Assembly: GCA_025201765.1 (NCBI GenBank)
Contig: MU623487.1
Location: forward strand, 1-64,000
DNA from: Daldinia sp. FL1419
Lineage: Eukaryota > Ascomycota > Sordariomycetes > Xylariales > Hypoxylaceae
Reading direction: 5' to 3'
DNA: 64,000 nucleotides
The first letter of the stretch is position 1, and each line of letters starts with the position of its first letter. The translations under genes were made by a program, and so were the position numbers. Below, piece after piece: positions 1 to 11,917 of this stretch. Below the pieces are notes generated by a model, which was given only the letters and a program-made list of their open reading frames with translations, was not told where the DNA came from and did not search any database.

Positions 1-10
1 CCACCCCCCC

Positions 11-66
<56 letters not shown>
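1..66. repeat. C homopolymer tract at window edge
   Basis: The first 66 bases are C except for two early A residues. It is a low-complexity homopolymer with no coding content. Tracts of this length are often unstable or mis-assembled, so its true length is uncertain. Confidence 0.9.
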
Positions 67-68
<2 letters not shown>

Positions 69-76
69 CCCACACT

Positions 77-180
77 ATTTTTTTTTTTTTTTTTCTTTTT
101 TTGATTTGAATCCATGACCTTAAAGTTTTAATTTTACGAATTTTACTTTTACGAATTACGTCACATACAGTTGAGCTACT
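77..180 (-). repeat. tRNA-derived SINE-like remnant, probably RIP-mutated
   Basis: On the minus strand there is an A-box-like TAGCTCAACTG (178 down to 168). Further along lies AAGGTCATGG followed by a B-box-like GGATTCAAATC (113 down to 103), then an A-rich tail (about 102-77). Compared with the usual tRNA T-arm GGTTCGAATCC the B-box differences include G-to-A changes, as RIP would cause. The A-B distance (about 65 nt) is too long for an ordinary tRNA. I infer a decayed tRNA-derived short interspersed element. It could also be chance in AT-rich DNA. Confidence 0.35.
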
Positions 181-184
181 TTTA

Positions 185-560
185 CTATTATGTTACAATT
201 TACTAGAAGTTGAATTGATTTTTATTATTATATAGTTCAAACCTAAAAATAAAATTTTTTATTTGTTTTTTATTTTATTAAAAATTTAATAATTTTAATA
301 ATAAAATAATAAAAATTTTAATAAAAATGTAAAAAATATAAAAAAAATATAAATTTTTTTTATATATTTTTAAAATAATTTCATAATATTTCATAAAACA
401 ATTCCAAAAATTTATACGGTATTATATAATATAATGGTTTTCAGTATTTACAACGATCAACTTTAGACCTAAAATTTCAATTTAAGGTTTGACCCACTAT
501 TTATAGATTTCAACCAATTAGAGACCTTGAATTTCCGGAACGTTTTATCAAATACAATGG
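185..560. other. AT-rich block without genes
   Basis: This stretch is almost entirely A and T (for example 240-420), with short homopolymer runs and no usable ORF. It is much more AT-rich than the flanking DNA. That is typical of RIP-degraded repeats in Pezizomycotina, which is an inference. Nothing recognisable as a transposon protein remains. Confidence 0.6.
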
Positions 561-3248
561 TTTTAATTTTACAATGGTTGTTGAATATGCCCTATTGCCA
601 CTATGGTAGTTATTTCTACTAAACTAAAAGATTGGTGGTTCAATGGCAGGTAGGTTAGTTACCAACGATGATCGTCAAGATGCAATGCACTGCATTGGAA
701 GAAATATCATGTCCGTCGTCACGTCCGTCACGCCCGTCACGTCCATCACCTCCGTATCTGATATGTGCACTGTACAACGGCCATCAAGAATGCAGGTGCA
801 CCTGCAGAAAGGGAAATCCCCCCATGTTATATTTTCTACCTTCGGAGATAGGGACAAATAATATGATATTGCTTAGCAACTCCGTGGAACATACCTATTG
901 TAATCGATCCGTAATATTTATTTCCCATACCTAACATTTTATGCCTTATAGGTATATGATCAACTACCTAGGTAGGTACCTAAAGTTAATTGTATTGAAA
1001 TGCCTTAGTCATATGCCTGTTACGTGCCTGTTACTAGAGATGCGCCGCTTGGGGTTACTAATGGAATTGTTCGCATGTGATACAGCTGTTGCAATCTGCA
1101 CTACATAGCATCAGGTACTTAGGCGTTATTGTCATTCTTATTTGCTTACAACTCACCTTTTACAACCCACCTAAATGGGTATGTTGCTATCCCAACAAAC
1201 ATATACGCAGATAAAGGAGGACATTTTTATCCTTTCCATCTCGAAGCTACGTTCAAAGTGTGGCATTGGCAACTAGGTTCAACTATTCACGTACTCTGGG
1301 AGGATTTGAATTGCTCAGCCACAAACGTGTATGCATCTTATGTGTATCCCTTTAGTGAGGCAACCCAATCCAAGGACAGCTTTGAACAATAGCTATTGAT
1401 GGCGCGAACTGGCCGTGGCCGGTCTGCCGGATTCCGAGGATGGCGTGAACCAGGTTATCTAGGTAATTAGGTGCTCGAGCCACCCACTGGATTCAGTCTG
1501 TGGATGATGAATTATCGAAAGTAATTGAAGTTATTGGACTAGGACTGCTCCAGTATTGCGGCTGAGCCGCCACCCTAAAAGACCAAAACTATTGAGAGTT
1601 ACATAATACATAATATCATTGGCAATACGGATTTGCTGACGATGGCTGCGATGGCTGCGATGATGCCGGGATACATAGGTGCACAAGCTGCCTCTCGATA
1701 GGTGCAATACAAATACGCGGTATTCATAACCCCACCTTGGTTGTTGGGCAAGGTATCTGGCAAGGCTTTTTCCTATTTCATCACGAATCACATTATATCA
1801 CATAGAAAGAGAGGTACGTCGGGTATCGCAGAGCGCATACCTAGGTAGGTACCTAGGTAAACACCCTAACACCTGTGGTCATAGAACACGGCGAACACGG
1901 CGAACACGGCACACCGGTACAACTGTTAGATAAGTTGGTAAGGTAGACTTGGGGAAGACTAACACAAAAAGGTTACCTCTAAAACTCAGCCTACCTAACC
2001 AGGGGGGTTACCTGCAAAACACATGGGATTTATATGTCATACCTTTTGTTGTACCTGACATGCAGAAAATTATATCTTATCACCCTTCTCTCGTCATTGC
2101 ACTTGTATTCTTTTTGATATTCACAAAATACACAAAATACACAAACTACCTCATTCTTTACGTCAAATGATTTACTGCTTAACAAAAATAACAAATTAAC
2201 CGGCAAACATCGGCAGCTTTATGGCAAGAAGAAATGGGAAGCCCCTCGCTCCATTTTTATAAGAGTCGATCGAAATTGAGCTGCTCCTACCTTTTAGTCC
2301 CTCTTATTACTTTAGTCCTACCCTAATAATCAAGAAGGAGGGGTCCATTAGACGACCCATTTAGAGAGGGGGCCATTTCTACCACTTACAAGAGGCACAG
2401 ATTCACCCCCATAACTTGTTGTACTATTACCTATTAACTTATTAATTAGGTTAGGTACCTCCTATTATAGGTAAGGAGTACGAGTACCTACAAGTTACGT
2501 ATACGCGTATTATATGGCATTTTGCGATAAATCCCCGTACCCGTAACCCGCAGTCCGCAGCCCATAGCCCATAACCCATAACCTAGACCCTGCCAGGTGC
2601 TATCTTACAACCCACCTGCGCAACGCAGCACCTGAGCACCCAGCAAAGGCACCCAGCAGTTCATTCAATTTTCAAGCCCAATACTTTACAAGGTTGTTCG
2701 TATGGTACCTAACATATTTCTGACCTGCATACAATTTACAGAAACGTTATCTGAGTACCTAGCTGAAGCCTCGTTGTCTTTTTTTCCCTACGGCCTGTGC
2801 TTTTTTATTTTCTTGCTCTCTGTATCTTAGATCCCCTCTACTTAATATCCTTACTTCTCCTTTCTCTTCCTCCCCCTTCTCCTTCTTTGAGAGGGGATCG
2901 TTCCTTTCGAATTCGAACCTTCGATTCCCGCGAACTTGTCGACCCAAAATCGCATACGATTAACTAAGGAAGCCCCTCACCATCCATCGCTTCCCCTTAT
3001 CCAATTTACCCCACGTCGCGATGAGTTGTGAGTTATCTCTCCCGTCCTCACCTTTCTATCTCAGCCCCCAATGCCTAATCCAATGTGCCTCCCTCCTCGA
3101 TCCAGGGAAAAACAACCACGTTGTTGCGGCTATGTCCTCGTCGATTCGCTCGTTGCTGGTCTCAATCCCTTCGTCGAAGCGTTGAGTGTATAATGTCAAG
3201 CTAAAAGTCACTTCTTACTAACTATGCCGACCCTATCCAGTCAACGCC
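561..3248. other. Intergenic DNA upstream of the CaM kinase gene
   Basis: No supported gene. It holds short imperfect repeats: CGTCACGTCC-like units at about 715-752, GATGGCTGC units at about 1641-1662, and ACCTAGGT-type repeats at about 965-985 and 1838-1860. A C/T-rich stretch at about 2780-3130 leads into the kinase gene and may be its promoter and 5' leader. Short ORFs here lack conserved-looking sequence. Confidence 0.5.
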
Positions 3249-4619
3249 ATGTTCAGCAGCCTTCGAGGCCAACCGGAAAGTTACGAGAGAAAAGCAAAGT
3301 ACAGATTTGGTCGAACCCTTGGTGCGGGCACATACGGTATCGTGCGTGAAGCAGATGGTCCCAATGGCAAGGTTGCTATTAAGATCATCCTCAAGAAAAA
3401 TGTCAAAGGGAATGAGCAGATGGTCTGGGACGAGTTAGATATGCTTCAGCGCCTCAAGCACCCTCATATTGTTCGTTTTGTGGATTGGTTCGAGTCAAGG
3501 GTATGTTTTACTACCAACCCGAGTATCAGAACCACTGAGCGGACTCCAATTAACTCTATTACCCGTAGGATAAATGGTACATTGTCACCGAGCTTGCCAC
3601 TGGCGGTGAGCTTTTTGATCGCATCTGCGAACAAGGCAAGTTTACGGAGAAGGACGCTTCGCAAACTATCAGACAGGTCCTCGACGCCGTCGACTACCTC
3701 CATGACAGGAACGTAGTACACCGAGGTATGTAGCAAAAGCGGTAGCGTTAGTAGCGAAATAGCGACAGTCTAACCGTACACAATTAGATCTTAAGCCCGA
3801 GAACCTTCTTTACCTTAGCAAAAGACCCGACTCCGACTTAGTCTTAGCAGATTTCGGAATCGCAAAGATGCTTGATACCAAGGACGAAGTTCTTACCACG
3901 ATGGCGGGCTCTTTCGGCTATGCTGCGCCGGAAGTCATGTTGAAGAAGGGCCATGGCAAGCCCGTGGACATGTGGTCATTAGGTGTCATTACTTACACTC
4001 TTCTCTGCGGCTACTCTCCTTTCCGCTCCGAAAACCTGCAGGATTTGATTGATGAATGCAGCAATGGAAAAGTGGTCTTCCACGAGCGCTACTGGAGAGA
4101 TGTTAGTGATGATGCGAAGGACTTTATTATGCACCTCTTGCAGCCGAATCCGGACGACAGATGGAATAGCAAGGTATGCGATCTTGTAGTCCTAACTTGG
4201 ACGGGTTTATATTAATAGTTTTGTAGGAAGCACTAAAGCACCCCTGGCTTAGCGGCGAGAACGCCTCCGACCACAACTTGCTTCCTGAGATCAAGGCCTA
4301 CATGGCCAAGGCAAGACTCCGCCGTGGTATCGAACTCGTCAAACTAGCAAACCGTATCGAGGCGCTCAAGCTGCAGGAAGACGACCCAGATCACCCAGAC
4401 TTTGCCGACGACTCAGTCGTTCCAGCCGGTCAAGGCCCAAGCAAGCCCACATCGCCGGAACAGGAGACTGGTAAGGGCAGGCTTACGCGTGCAATGAAGG
4501 GTGCTATCTTCCGCGAAGTGGTCCTAGCCAAGGTCCGCGAGATGAAGGAACAAGAGCAAACCCTAAAGATCACGGAAGAAGTAGAAAAGGAAGCAAAGCG
4601 GAAGAGTTTCCAGGGTTGA
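3249..4619 (+). CDS. cmkB: Calcium/calmodulin-dependent protein kinase (CaMKI-like)
   Basis: Exons 3249-3500, 3569-3725, 3788-4173 and 4227-4619 join to a 395-aa Ser/Thr kinase. All three introns are GT-AG. The kinase domain covers about residues 18-285: glycine loop GAGTYG (25-30), VAIK lysine K45, helix-C glutamate E62, catalytic HRDLKPEN with D137, DFG at 158-160, and activation-loop threonines at 173-174 before the APE-equivalent AAPE. After the kinase lies the basic amphipathic segment KARLRRGIELVKLANRIEAL, where CaMKs carry the autoinhibitory and calmodulin-binding region. A charged tail follows. The family phosphorylates targets when Ca2+/calmodulin binds, and CaMKK may act on the activation loop. 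The sequence most resembles what I know of Aspergillus CmkB and Neurospora CAMK-1; the symbol is by analogy. The start is the first ATG in frame. Confidence 0.95.
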
Positions 4620-5905
4620 GCAAATGAAAGGGGAAAATAGTTGCGCTAGACGGAACTTGGCGATATATTAGATACCCCCCTTTCACGTTGTGGGAAGGGC
4701 AATCGGGAATGGAAAGATATTCAGGGACGGCATGAAAATCGTATTTTTGGGGTTTTCTTCGTAACTGAGAGTCATCACAATGCATAGCAGGGTTTGACGA
4801 AGATGGAAAGGGAGCCGGTTAGTGTCGTTGGCTAGGCTGAGCTATTCGTTTGGGGAAGGGGGAAGTAGCAAAAATCCCCCCCTTGTGTTCTTTTCTAGCT
4901 TGTTTCCTCCCGATATCCGTTTCGCGTTTTCGAGTTTAGAGCTCGCTTGTTGAGCTTTACTTGTCATCGAGTATTATCTTCTTCGTTTCGTGTAGTTTGT
5001 CTTGTGGTAACTTCTAGTTTTATTAAGGCATTACGGATGTGTTCAACACGGTTCTTTTTCTTTGATGTCATAACTAGGCGGAATATGAAGTAGTGAGCAG
5101 TTCTGAAAATGGAGTACCCAGTTGGAAGTCCTTTGGTCTAATCAATGCCAACCTTTCAACTAGTTTTGGTCTCTCGCAAGTCATTAGAACGCAGAATGTG
5201 GCAGATTAATTCTTGATTAGGTTTATGTACGTATAGCTACGTGTAGTAACATAAATCATTAAATGTAACTTTCTCCCTTTTCCCCTTTTTCATTTCCGTC
5301 TATCAGGAACAGAAGGGAGGGAGGGTGATATCACGGGCCTCGTTATTCCGTGATGATAACAACAGACATACACGTACACATACAAGTACATTTCCTCGTG
5401 CCAACTTCATCATTACAACTCTTTACAAGGACAGTTTCCCCTCGTAGCTATGCTTAACCACTTCCTCCTCTTCTCCCTCTCTTCCTCTCTCCCTCTCATC
5501 TTCCTCCACTCCGGTTTGGCTGGTTCGTGCCGTCCCATCGGGCTTTCTCTGGGTAGCCTTGTAGCCGGGTATAATGACTAGTAATAATAGAAAAAAAGAA
5601 AAAAAACCATGCTTCGCCGTCGGTTTTTTTCATCGCATGCGGTTTGAACTCCTAACTCCTATTTCCCTACCACCGCCATTCCTTCCCTTCCGTCCTCTTA
5701 CTCGAAACATACGAAATAAATATACTGATACTGTGCAATGTACAAAGCAAGAATTGAATCAAGCGTGATCTTCGCCTTTCAAGACGATCATAGGTGAAGG
5801 TCTTAATATTTAGGCCAACTATAGTCAGCCGGTACGAAGCTAACGACGCTTGTTTATTTTGGGGTAGGCACGTCGCCAGATGAGGTTCATGGTGCGAATG
5901 GTATC
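4620..5905. other. Convergent intergenic region
   Basis: This lies between the 3' ends of the CaM kinase (+) and the Ser-rich unknown gene (-). It must hold both 3' UTRs. C/T-rich tracts occur near 5460-5530 and an A-rich run near 5588-5608. I see no gene or RNA in it. Confidence 0.5.
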
Positions 5906-7369
5906 CTATGCAAGTTCACCAAGAACCTGTTCTCGCAGGGCTTCGTATCGTCGGCTATCGAAACGTTTCCTCTGCCAACCGTTCGCACGCAGGCGCTCTA
6001 TACGTTGTTTAAGGGCTTCGTCGGTACAGCGAATCGTTGAGGTGGCAGATGCTGGACGGCTGATAATTCGAGGACTGTCAGGGGTTGGTGAATCACAAAA
6101 GCGGTCTCGATTACCAGGGGCTGTCCAAGGTGGCGATGTTTGGCTCGATCCTGGATCCGATCCTACCTCGACAGGCAGGGTGCTCGCGCGAATTAGTCGC
6201 ATGCCACCGGGGGGCAGAGAGGAGGCAGGGGAGGCATCTTCCGATAGAGCGGGCGTCTCGGGTGTATCGTTGGGTTCGGCAAGTAAAGCCTGGACTTCAC
6301 CACGATGCCAGGAAACTTGTGCGCGCAAGGCGGAAAGCTGTGCACACATCCTGTTCATAGATCGCGTCTGTAGGAATGCGTCAAGATCGAATCTGTCGTC
6401 CACAATGCTCATTTCTTCCGCAGGAGGGGAATCGTGAGGTACGGGAGGTTCTGGTACTTTAGGTTCAGTTTCCGAAGGTTGCTCCGGCTCTTTGGATTCG
6501 GATTTCGATAAAGGCGCCGATTTAACCTTGTCCGCTGAGAATAGGGGGGGGCCATCCGTATTGTGAGGAAAGATGTCATCCTCCCATCCAAGAGTCGGAC
6601 TATCTGGGCGGATATATGGTTCAGGCTGGAACTCGATGAGATCGGTCAATCCGGAGAAAGAGACCTTCTTCTTAGCTTTGATCTTCGGTTTCGAACTCGG
6701 CTTAACAGCAGCCTCATCTCCTGTTGAGCACATCGAAGTCCTCGGCGATGAAAATGTCGTGCTCGAGACCGATGATCGCACACTAGGCGAAAGACCCGGC
6801 GAGTGGAGGCTTGAAGTAGTGGAACATGACGACGTAGAGCGTGTCTTTCGAGTTATAGTTTCTTCCGTGCTCTGGATTAATACATCGGCCTTGCCATAGT
6901 GAATTTGAGCGTCACGAAGTAATCTGGTGCGGTAAGTGGACGAGCATGATAGTGGTCTGGCGCATAGCTCAAAAGACGATGCAGCATAAAAATGCAGATA
7001 AATTAAGTGAAGAGGTTCCACGGTAGATGTATCTTTGATGTTATCTATAATCTCGCAGCATCGCGCTGAGCATGCTCGGTACTTGTGATTGACATACTTC
7101 CGTTTAACCTCATCTATAGCGTTTCTCCACTCTATGGGGGTAAACGGGATGATGGGTAGGGCAGTGGGCTGAAAAATAGAACCTCGCTTTGCTGTCTTGA
7201 TAGCTGGTAAAGATTGTTGTCGGCGGTGAATTATGGACGATGGCGGAGACGGAGACGGAGACGAAGACGAAGACGGCACCAACGATGCTCTTCGACTCGT
7301 CTCTGTAGGATTAATGTTTGATTTATTCCCCGTAGAAGACGGTAGTAGCAACGGTATTAATCCACTCAT
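5906..7369 (-). CDS. Conserved-looking fungal protein of unknown function, Ser-rich
   Basis: A single exon encodes 487 aa from the ATG at 7369 (MSGLIPLLLPS). The open frame runs further upstream to a TGA but has no earlier ATG. Order: low-complexity Ser/Pro-rich N terminus (about residues 20-60), then a compact, likely helical segment (about 75-165) beginning PFTPIEWRNAIDEVKRKYVN and containing several Cys and aromatic residues. A Ser/Thr-rich linker, a basic KPKIKAKKKVSFSG patch, an acidic and Pro-rich stretch and a C-terminal basic helix follow. The helical segment resembles a TPR-like helical repeat, but I do not recognise a named domain. No signal peptide or membrane segment is visible. 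The many SP/TP sites suggest phosphorylation. Function unknown; that it is a real gene rests on its length and uneven, protein-like composition. Confidence 0.75.
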   Translation of the reverse strand: MSGLIPLLLPSSTGNKSNINPTETSRRASLVPSSSSSPSPSPPSSIIHRRQQSLPAIKTAKRGSIFQPTALPIIPFTPIEWRNAIDEVKRKYVNHKYRACSARCCEIIDNIKDTSTVEPLHLIYLHFYAASSFELCARPLSCSSTYRTRLLRDAQIHYGKADVLIQSTEETITRKTRSTSSCSTTSSLHSPGLSPSVRSSVSSTTFSSPRTSMCSTGDEAAVKPSSKPKIKAKKKVSFSGLTDLIEFQPEPYIRPDSPTLGWEDDIFPHNTDGPPLFSADKVKSAPLSKSESKEPEQPSETEPKVPEPPVPHDSPPAEEMSIVDDRFDLDAFLQTRSMNRMCAQLSALRAQVSWHRGEVQALLAEPNDTPETPALSEDASPASSLPPGGMRLIRASTLPVEVGSDPGSSQTSPPWTAPGNRDRFCDSPTPDSPRIISRPASATSTIRCTDEALKQRIERLRANGWQRKRFDSRRYEALREQVLGELA

Positions 7370-10300
7370 AATTCCTGTTGACGAGGCGGACTCGATTGGG
7401 ATTGTACTGTGATATCTTGCGTTCGGCAAGGGCCTGAGGTGAATAATACCTCTTCCACCGTCCGATGTTGAGCCAAGAATAAGACAGTAGCTGAGAGCGA
7501 GCGCAAGTCGACAATAAAAGTTGCCGAAAATGAAAGCAGCACGATTATAATTTCATTGGAGGGTCACAACAGTGGCGAAGGGCCTGAGTGAATATCGAGA
7601 ACGCCTGACACCTGTAAGACGGGTGGTTGATAATGGATATTCGGGTATGACAAGCGATAGTCAATAGTCGATGGTCAAGGCTCCGGACTAAATGACACTG
7701 TGATTCAAAAGATACCGGAGTAGTCCTTAAGTTATTTTTCCATACAACTTCCCCAAGGTTCCCGACGCGTCAACCGTTGTAACTCCGAGCAAATCCGTGT
7801 CGACGACAACGATAACGAACAACGATAACACTCAAGTTGTTCAGGTTACCCGAGCCAGAAGAGGCGTATCCCCGGAAACTATTCAAGTCAGGATATTTCT
7901 GCTTTTTTAATCAACCCTCAATCCAATTACGGAATCGCCGATATTCTTCAATGCCGGTAAAAATTAACCCGTGTTACTGAAATGCTTTTTTTTTTCTTTT
8001 TTTTCTTTTGGTTTTCAGACCCCTTCGTGCCGTTATGAGGCGGCTGGAAAAATACGAAGTAGATAAGCGCAGGCTGGGGATCTGACACAAACGACCAGTT
8101 CACTTTTCAAGTATGTAGGATTCGAAAGAGAAAGAGAAAGCGAAGTCCGAGAGTTTAGGATGACGACACAGACGAAAGCAAACAAGGCCAGGTTTACGTA
8201 CTGTACGAAAGTATATCTAACAATAAACTCGAAAAGAAGAAGTAAAGTGCTGCAGAACCGGAAACAAGGGGGGATGTCCCTGTTGACCCAAATGCTATCA
8301 GAAACTGTCAAAAGCAAAAGAAGGTAAATTTTCTTTTTTGGACAATAACGTTTCAGGTAAGCAAATAATTAGCAGTAGGCAAGTAATCGAAAAGGACGAA
8401 CGGCATCAGCCAAAACTAAAGAATAGAGATGATATCCAAGGGAGCTATCCAGGTGGCATCTCTATGTATATTAATCTTACAATTTCCGAGTACCCACGAA
8501 AGCCATTGAGTTGGATATTGGTGCCCTGTCCCATTTAAGTCTGGGGTATCATGTGTAAATTTACTTTGATGAGGTCAAAGCATCAGGTTGCAGAACAGTA
8601 TGTACTATGTATGTACGGCTGCTCAAGCGGAACCTTGGACTGGACCTTGGCTTGGTTGGGTTCGTGTAAGGAAAGTGATCGACAACCGGCATGGAATAAG
8701 AGAACCCTCAAAGGCCAGGGATTATGGAGATATGCCAGAGTCTAGAGAGTTTAGGAGGGCTAGAGGTTGGCCCTGGCAGACCTAGCAGACCTGGCTAGAG
8801 CACGGTGCTACAACGTAATTCCTAGCAAGACCGCAAAGATCCGGCAAATAGTGTAAAATGTTTGACAACCAAGTTCGAGTTGAAGTCGGCATTCGAACCA
8901 TTCCGTTTTCGTCGACATGTTTTCTTCTTTGGCGACTCCTGATTACCAGTACCGCTTGCTGCCATGTGTCGTACATTAACACACTAAACTAGTGAACCAT
9001 TTCTCCTTGTAGACTAGGTAGACAAATTAGATAGATAGATATTCTAGATTATCTATCTAGTTATGCCTTTTTGTATCCTCGGACCGATAGCCGAAGCAAG
9101 CTTAGGTAGAATAGAAGGATTGAGAAGAGGACGAAGTTAATGGCAGAGTGGAAAGGGACAAGATCCGAGCGGTGGAAAGAAATGACACGGCGCAGAGAGG
9201 GGATGGAATTCGTAGAATATGTGGCGCGGAAAAGTGTCAAAGACATCGTGTGTGAAACAGGACCTGACGATAAAAGAGAAGGGCAGGGTAAAGTTGAAGC
9301 AAGAAGTGGCGGGCCGCGCGGTGGCAGGTGGCAGCCATTACTTACTTACCTGTAAGTTAGTAGGTATCGTATTGTACAATACCTACGATGCAATAGATTA
9401 GTACCTGTAGATTAGGTACCTGTCTTGCCTGTAAATTGCCAGACTGGAAGGCAAGACAGGGCAATGGCAAGGGCAGATTTGCAGCCATGAGCAGCCATGG
9501 GAAAGTGATAGCAAGAACGATGGCAGAGGTGGCATTAGCGCTACTTTAGGGTCCGTTCCATCCTTGTTTAACTGGCCGAGATGCGTGGCAATGTGGTTCA
9601 AGGTTCATGGTGCCCCAGTTTACCCATTTTCCCCTTGCAGAAAATCCCAGAGAACGAGGACAGGAGCTAGGTACCATTAAAAAGCCCAAGCTACTAACTA
9701 GGTTAGGGTAGAGAAAGTGCTAGAGAAAGTGCCCCTTCTGCCCTTCTTCGACCCCCCTGTCGAGTACTCATCAAGTACATATTCCGTAACAATGCTGTAG
9801 TAAATTAACAAGATAATACTCCAAAATACCTTATGAAAATAGAAATAGCCTAATGGACCTCTACGTCTCGTGTACTAGTGTAGGTACTAGCGTACATCAA
9901 ATATTTTTTTACAAAGATTTCTCCTATTTTCTATTTTCTACCTTTCTCCAACCTACCTAACGAACCCAATCATTCTACCCGTCATGTCCATATGCGTCGG
10001 CGGATCTCTACTTGCACACATATGCAAGTATTCCATCTCATATCTGCTTTTGCATTAGATTAGGTACATACACACGGACAACGGAATTGCGAAATCAACA
10101 AGAGCGTAGCATCGTGGCATATCAATCCTATATACACCGACCTCTATGTGATCCAAGCCCGATTTGAAGTCCTCGTACGAAGGATTCCACAAGCCGATAG
10201 GAAAATCCGTACCGTACGGATCTGCAGTGTACACTAACCGTTAAGCTCTTTCCCCCCTACCTTAACGTTAGGAACGGGAAGAGGATATGTCCAAACTCGC

Positions 10301-11208
10301 ACTGCAGTGATACGTTACTGCAGGAACATTTTGTCGACAAACAACGCTTGTGGCTGCGATGCAACTTACAATGCATATATTATTAATTACGTCGTACTGA
10401 CTAGTCTAGACTACCCTACCTCCTACTACTGCGTGCTGCGCGCCCGGCATCCAAGAACGACAGGGAAATTTCTCGCGTGGTCCGTTCGCCATGTCAACGG
10501 GAGACCCCCCTAATGGTTCAAATACTCAACACCCGCGTCGTCTTCTGCACAGTCGGCATGATTTAGGCTTCATGAGACTTGGAAATACGCAATGTAGACG
10601 AGGGGTTATTAGTGAATTTCGCTCGAAAAGATGTGCGGGGTGGAATATTTCGTTCTTGGCTACGTCGTGATGGCCTCATCTAGAGTACAGATCGCGCACG
10701 TCCTACGATTCCCACTCCTATCACGATAATATCCTAGTCTAAGCCTTATTTCACCCTGTCCATGGTAATCGACGCGATGGTGGCTACTGCCGTGTGTTTG
10801 CTCCCATCGCTGCGGTTACATTATAAACATGACTCCAAAGCAACTCGCCAGGATATGCCAAGAGTCCAGCTTCACAGCAGAGTCTCCTTACAGAAGGATC
10901 GTCAAGCAGAAAGATCGCATTCTTTACCCGTTATCTCGCATGTAAACTCTTCAGTTCCCGTTGTTACATGACAACACGAAAACGAGTTAGTCAAAAGCAA
11001 ACGACGATCTGTTCCTATTATACAATCGGCCATACGGCGCCGCTAGCAAACGACATTATCGTCGTAGAATATGGATCTCGCTTCATGTAAGATTACCTAG
11101 GTACACTATCTACGCTACTGCTACCCGACGTAAAGTTTGCAGCTCTAGCGTTCAGCCGGTCTCTGGATTTTCATAATACCGGCGCAAGACCACTTTAAGA
11201 TAGTACTA
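7370..11208. other. Long gene-poor region
   Basis: No supported gene. 7370-8000 is probably the 5' leader and promoter of the Ser-rich gene, ending with a T-rich run at 7985-8009. The rest has scattered short ORFs with no conserved-looking motif, a GATA-type tract near 9029-9059 (inverted TAGATAGATA/TATCTATCTA), the palindrome GTATTGTACAATAC near 9368-9382 and several TAGGTACCT-type motifs. Confidence 0.45.
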
Positions 11209-11917
11209 CAGTAAAACCCTGCCATAACGAATTAACTCGAGCATGGAATTGGATTCACTATAGCGGGGATTCGTTATAAACCAGGTTTACCCCTCTTAGG
11301 ACTGAATACTTGTATAAATACTTATATTTACTAATAAAATCTACTTATTTCTTTATACATAATACATACTTATCGTCATTTGCCTAATTTTCAAAACTTA
11401 TTCTTTAACTTTACGAAATTAATAAGTTATTTTCGCCTTTTTATTCAAAGCCTTTATAAAGTCTAAATCAATTTAGTGATGCTATTCGCACCATTTAAAC
11501 ATGTTAATAAAGCTTCATTCAATAAAATTCCTTCAATTTCAACATTTTAAGTAGTATCGTCAACCTCATCGTCGCCCTTATCCTACACTAGATCGTATAA
11601 GCCTGTACCAAATTTGACTAGTAAAACATCAAAATTCGTACGATTTTTCGTATCATAAGCCTCATATTAACCCGATCAGGTTAGCTTATTTAATCTAACC
11701 ACTTGGAATTCCTTAAAATTCAACCCAACCACCCAAAAATTTTGAAATACCCCCTATTACATACAACGAATTAAGTGGTGACTAATCATCAAGATTAACA
11801 AATTTCATTATACAAAAAAATTCGTTATTTTATATACAAAAACCCAAAAATCGCAAAATTAATTCACTAACACGAGGATTTGCTATAAAGTAGATTCGTT
11901 ATGGCAGGGTTTTACTG
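11209..11917. mobile_element. Non-autonomous TIR element (pogo/Tc1-mariner-like MITE)
   Basis: A 709-bp element has perfect 24-bp terminal inverted repeats that begin CAGTAAAACCCTGCCATA at 11209 and are mirrored at 11894-11917. Both sides are flanked by TA (11207-11208 and 11918-11919), the target duplication of Tc1/mariner/pogo transposases. The inside is AT-rich and has no transposase ORF. It therefore depends on an enzyme supplied elsewhere or is dead. Related subterminal words such as ATTCGTTAT recur inside the left end. CAG-starting termini with TA duplication fit the pogo/Fot1 branch, which is an inference. Confidence 0.85.

Noticed and set aside
1..66. Telomere repeat
   Set aside because: Fungal telomeres are TTAGGG/CCCTAA; this is a plain C run without that unit.
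9368..9382. Palindrome GTATTGTACAATAC
   Set aside because: Short and AT-rich; a similar word near 41145 suggests chance rather than a defined site.
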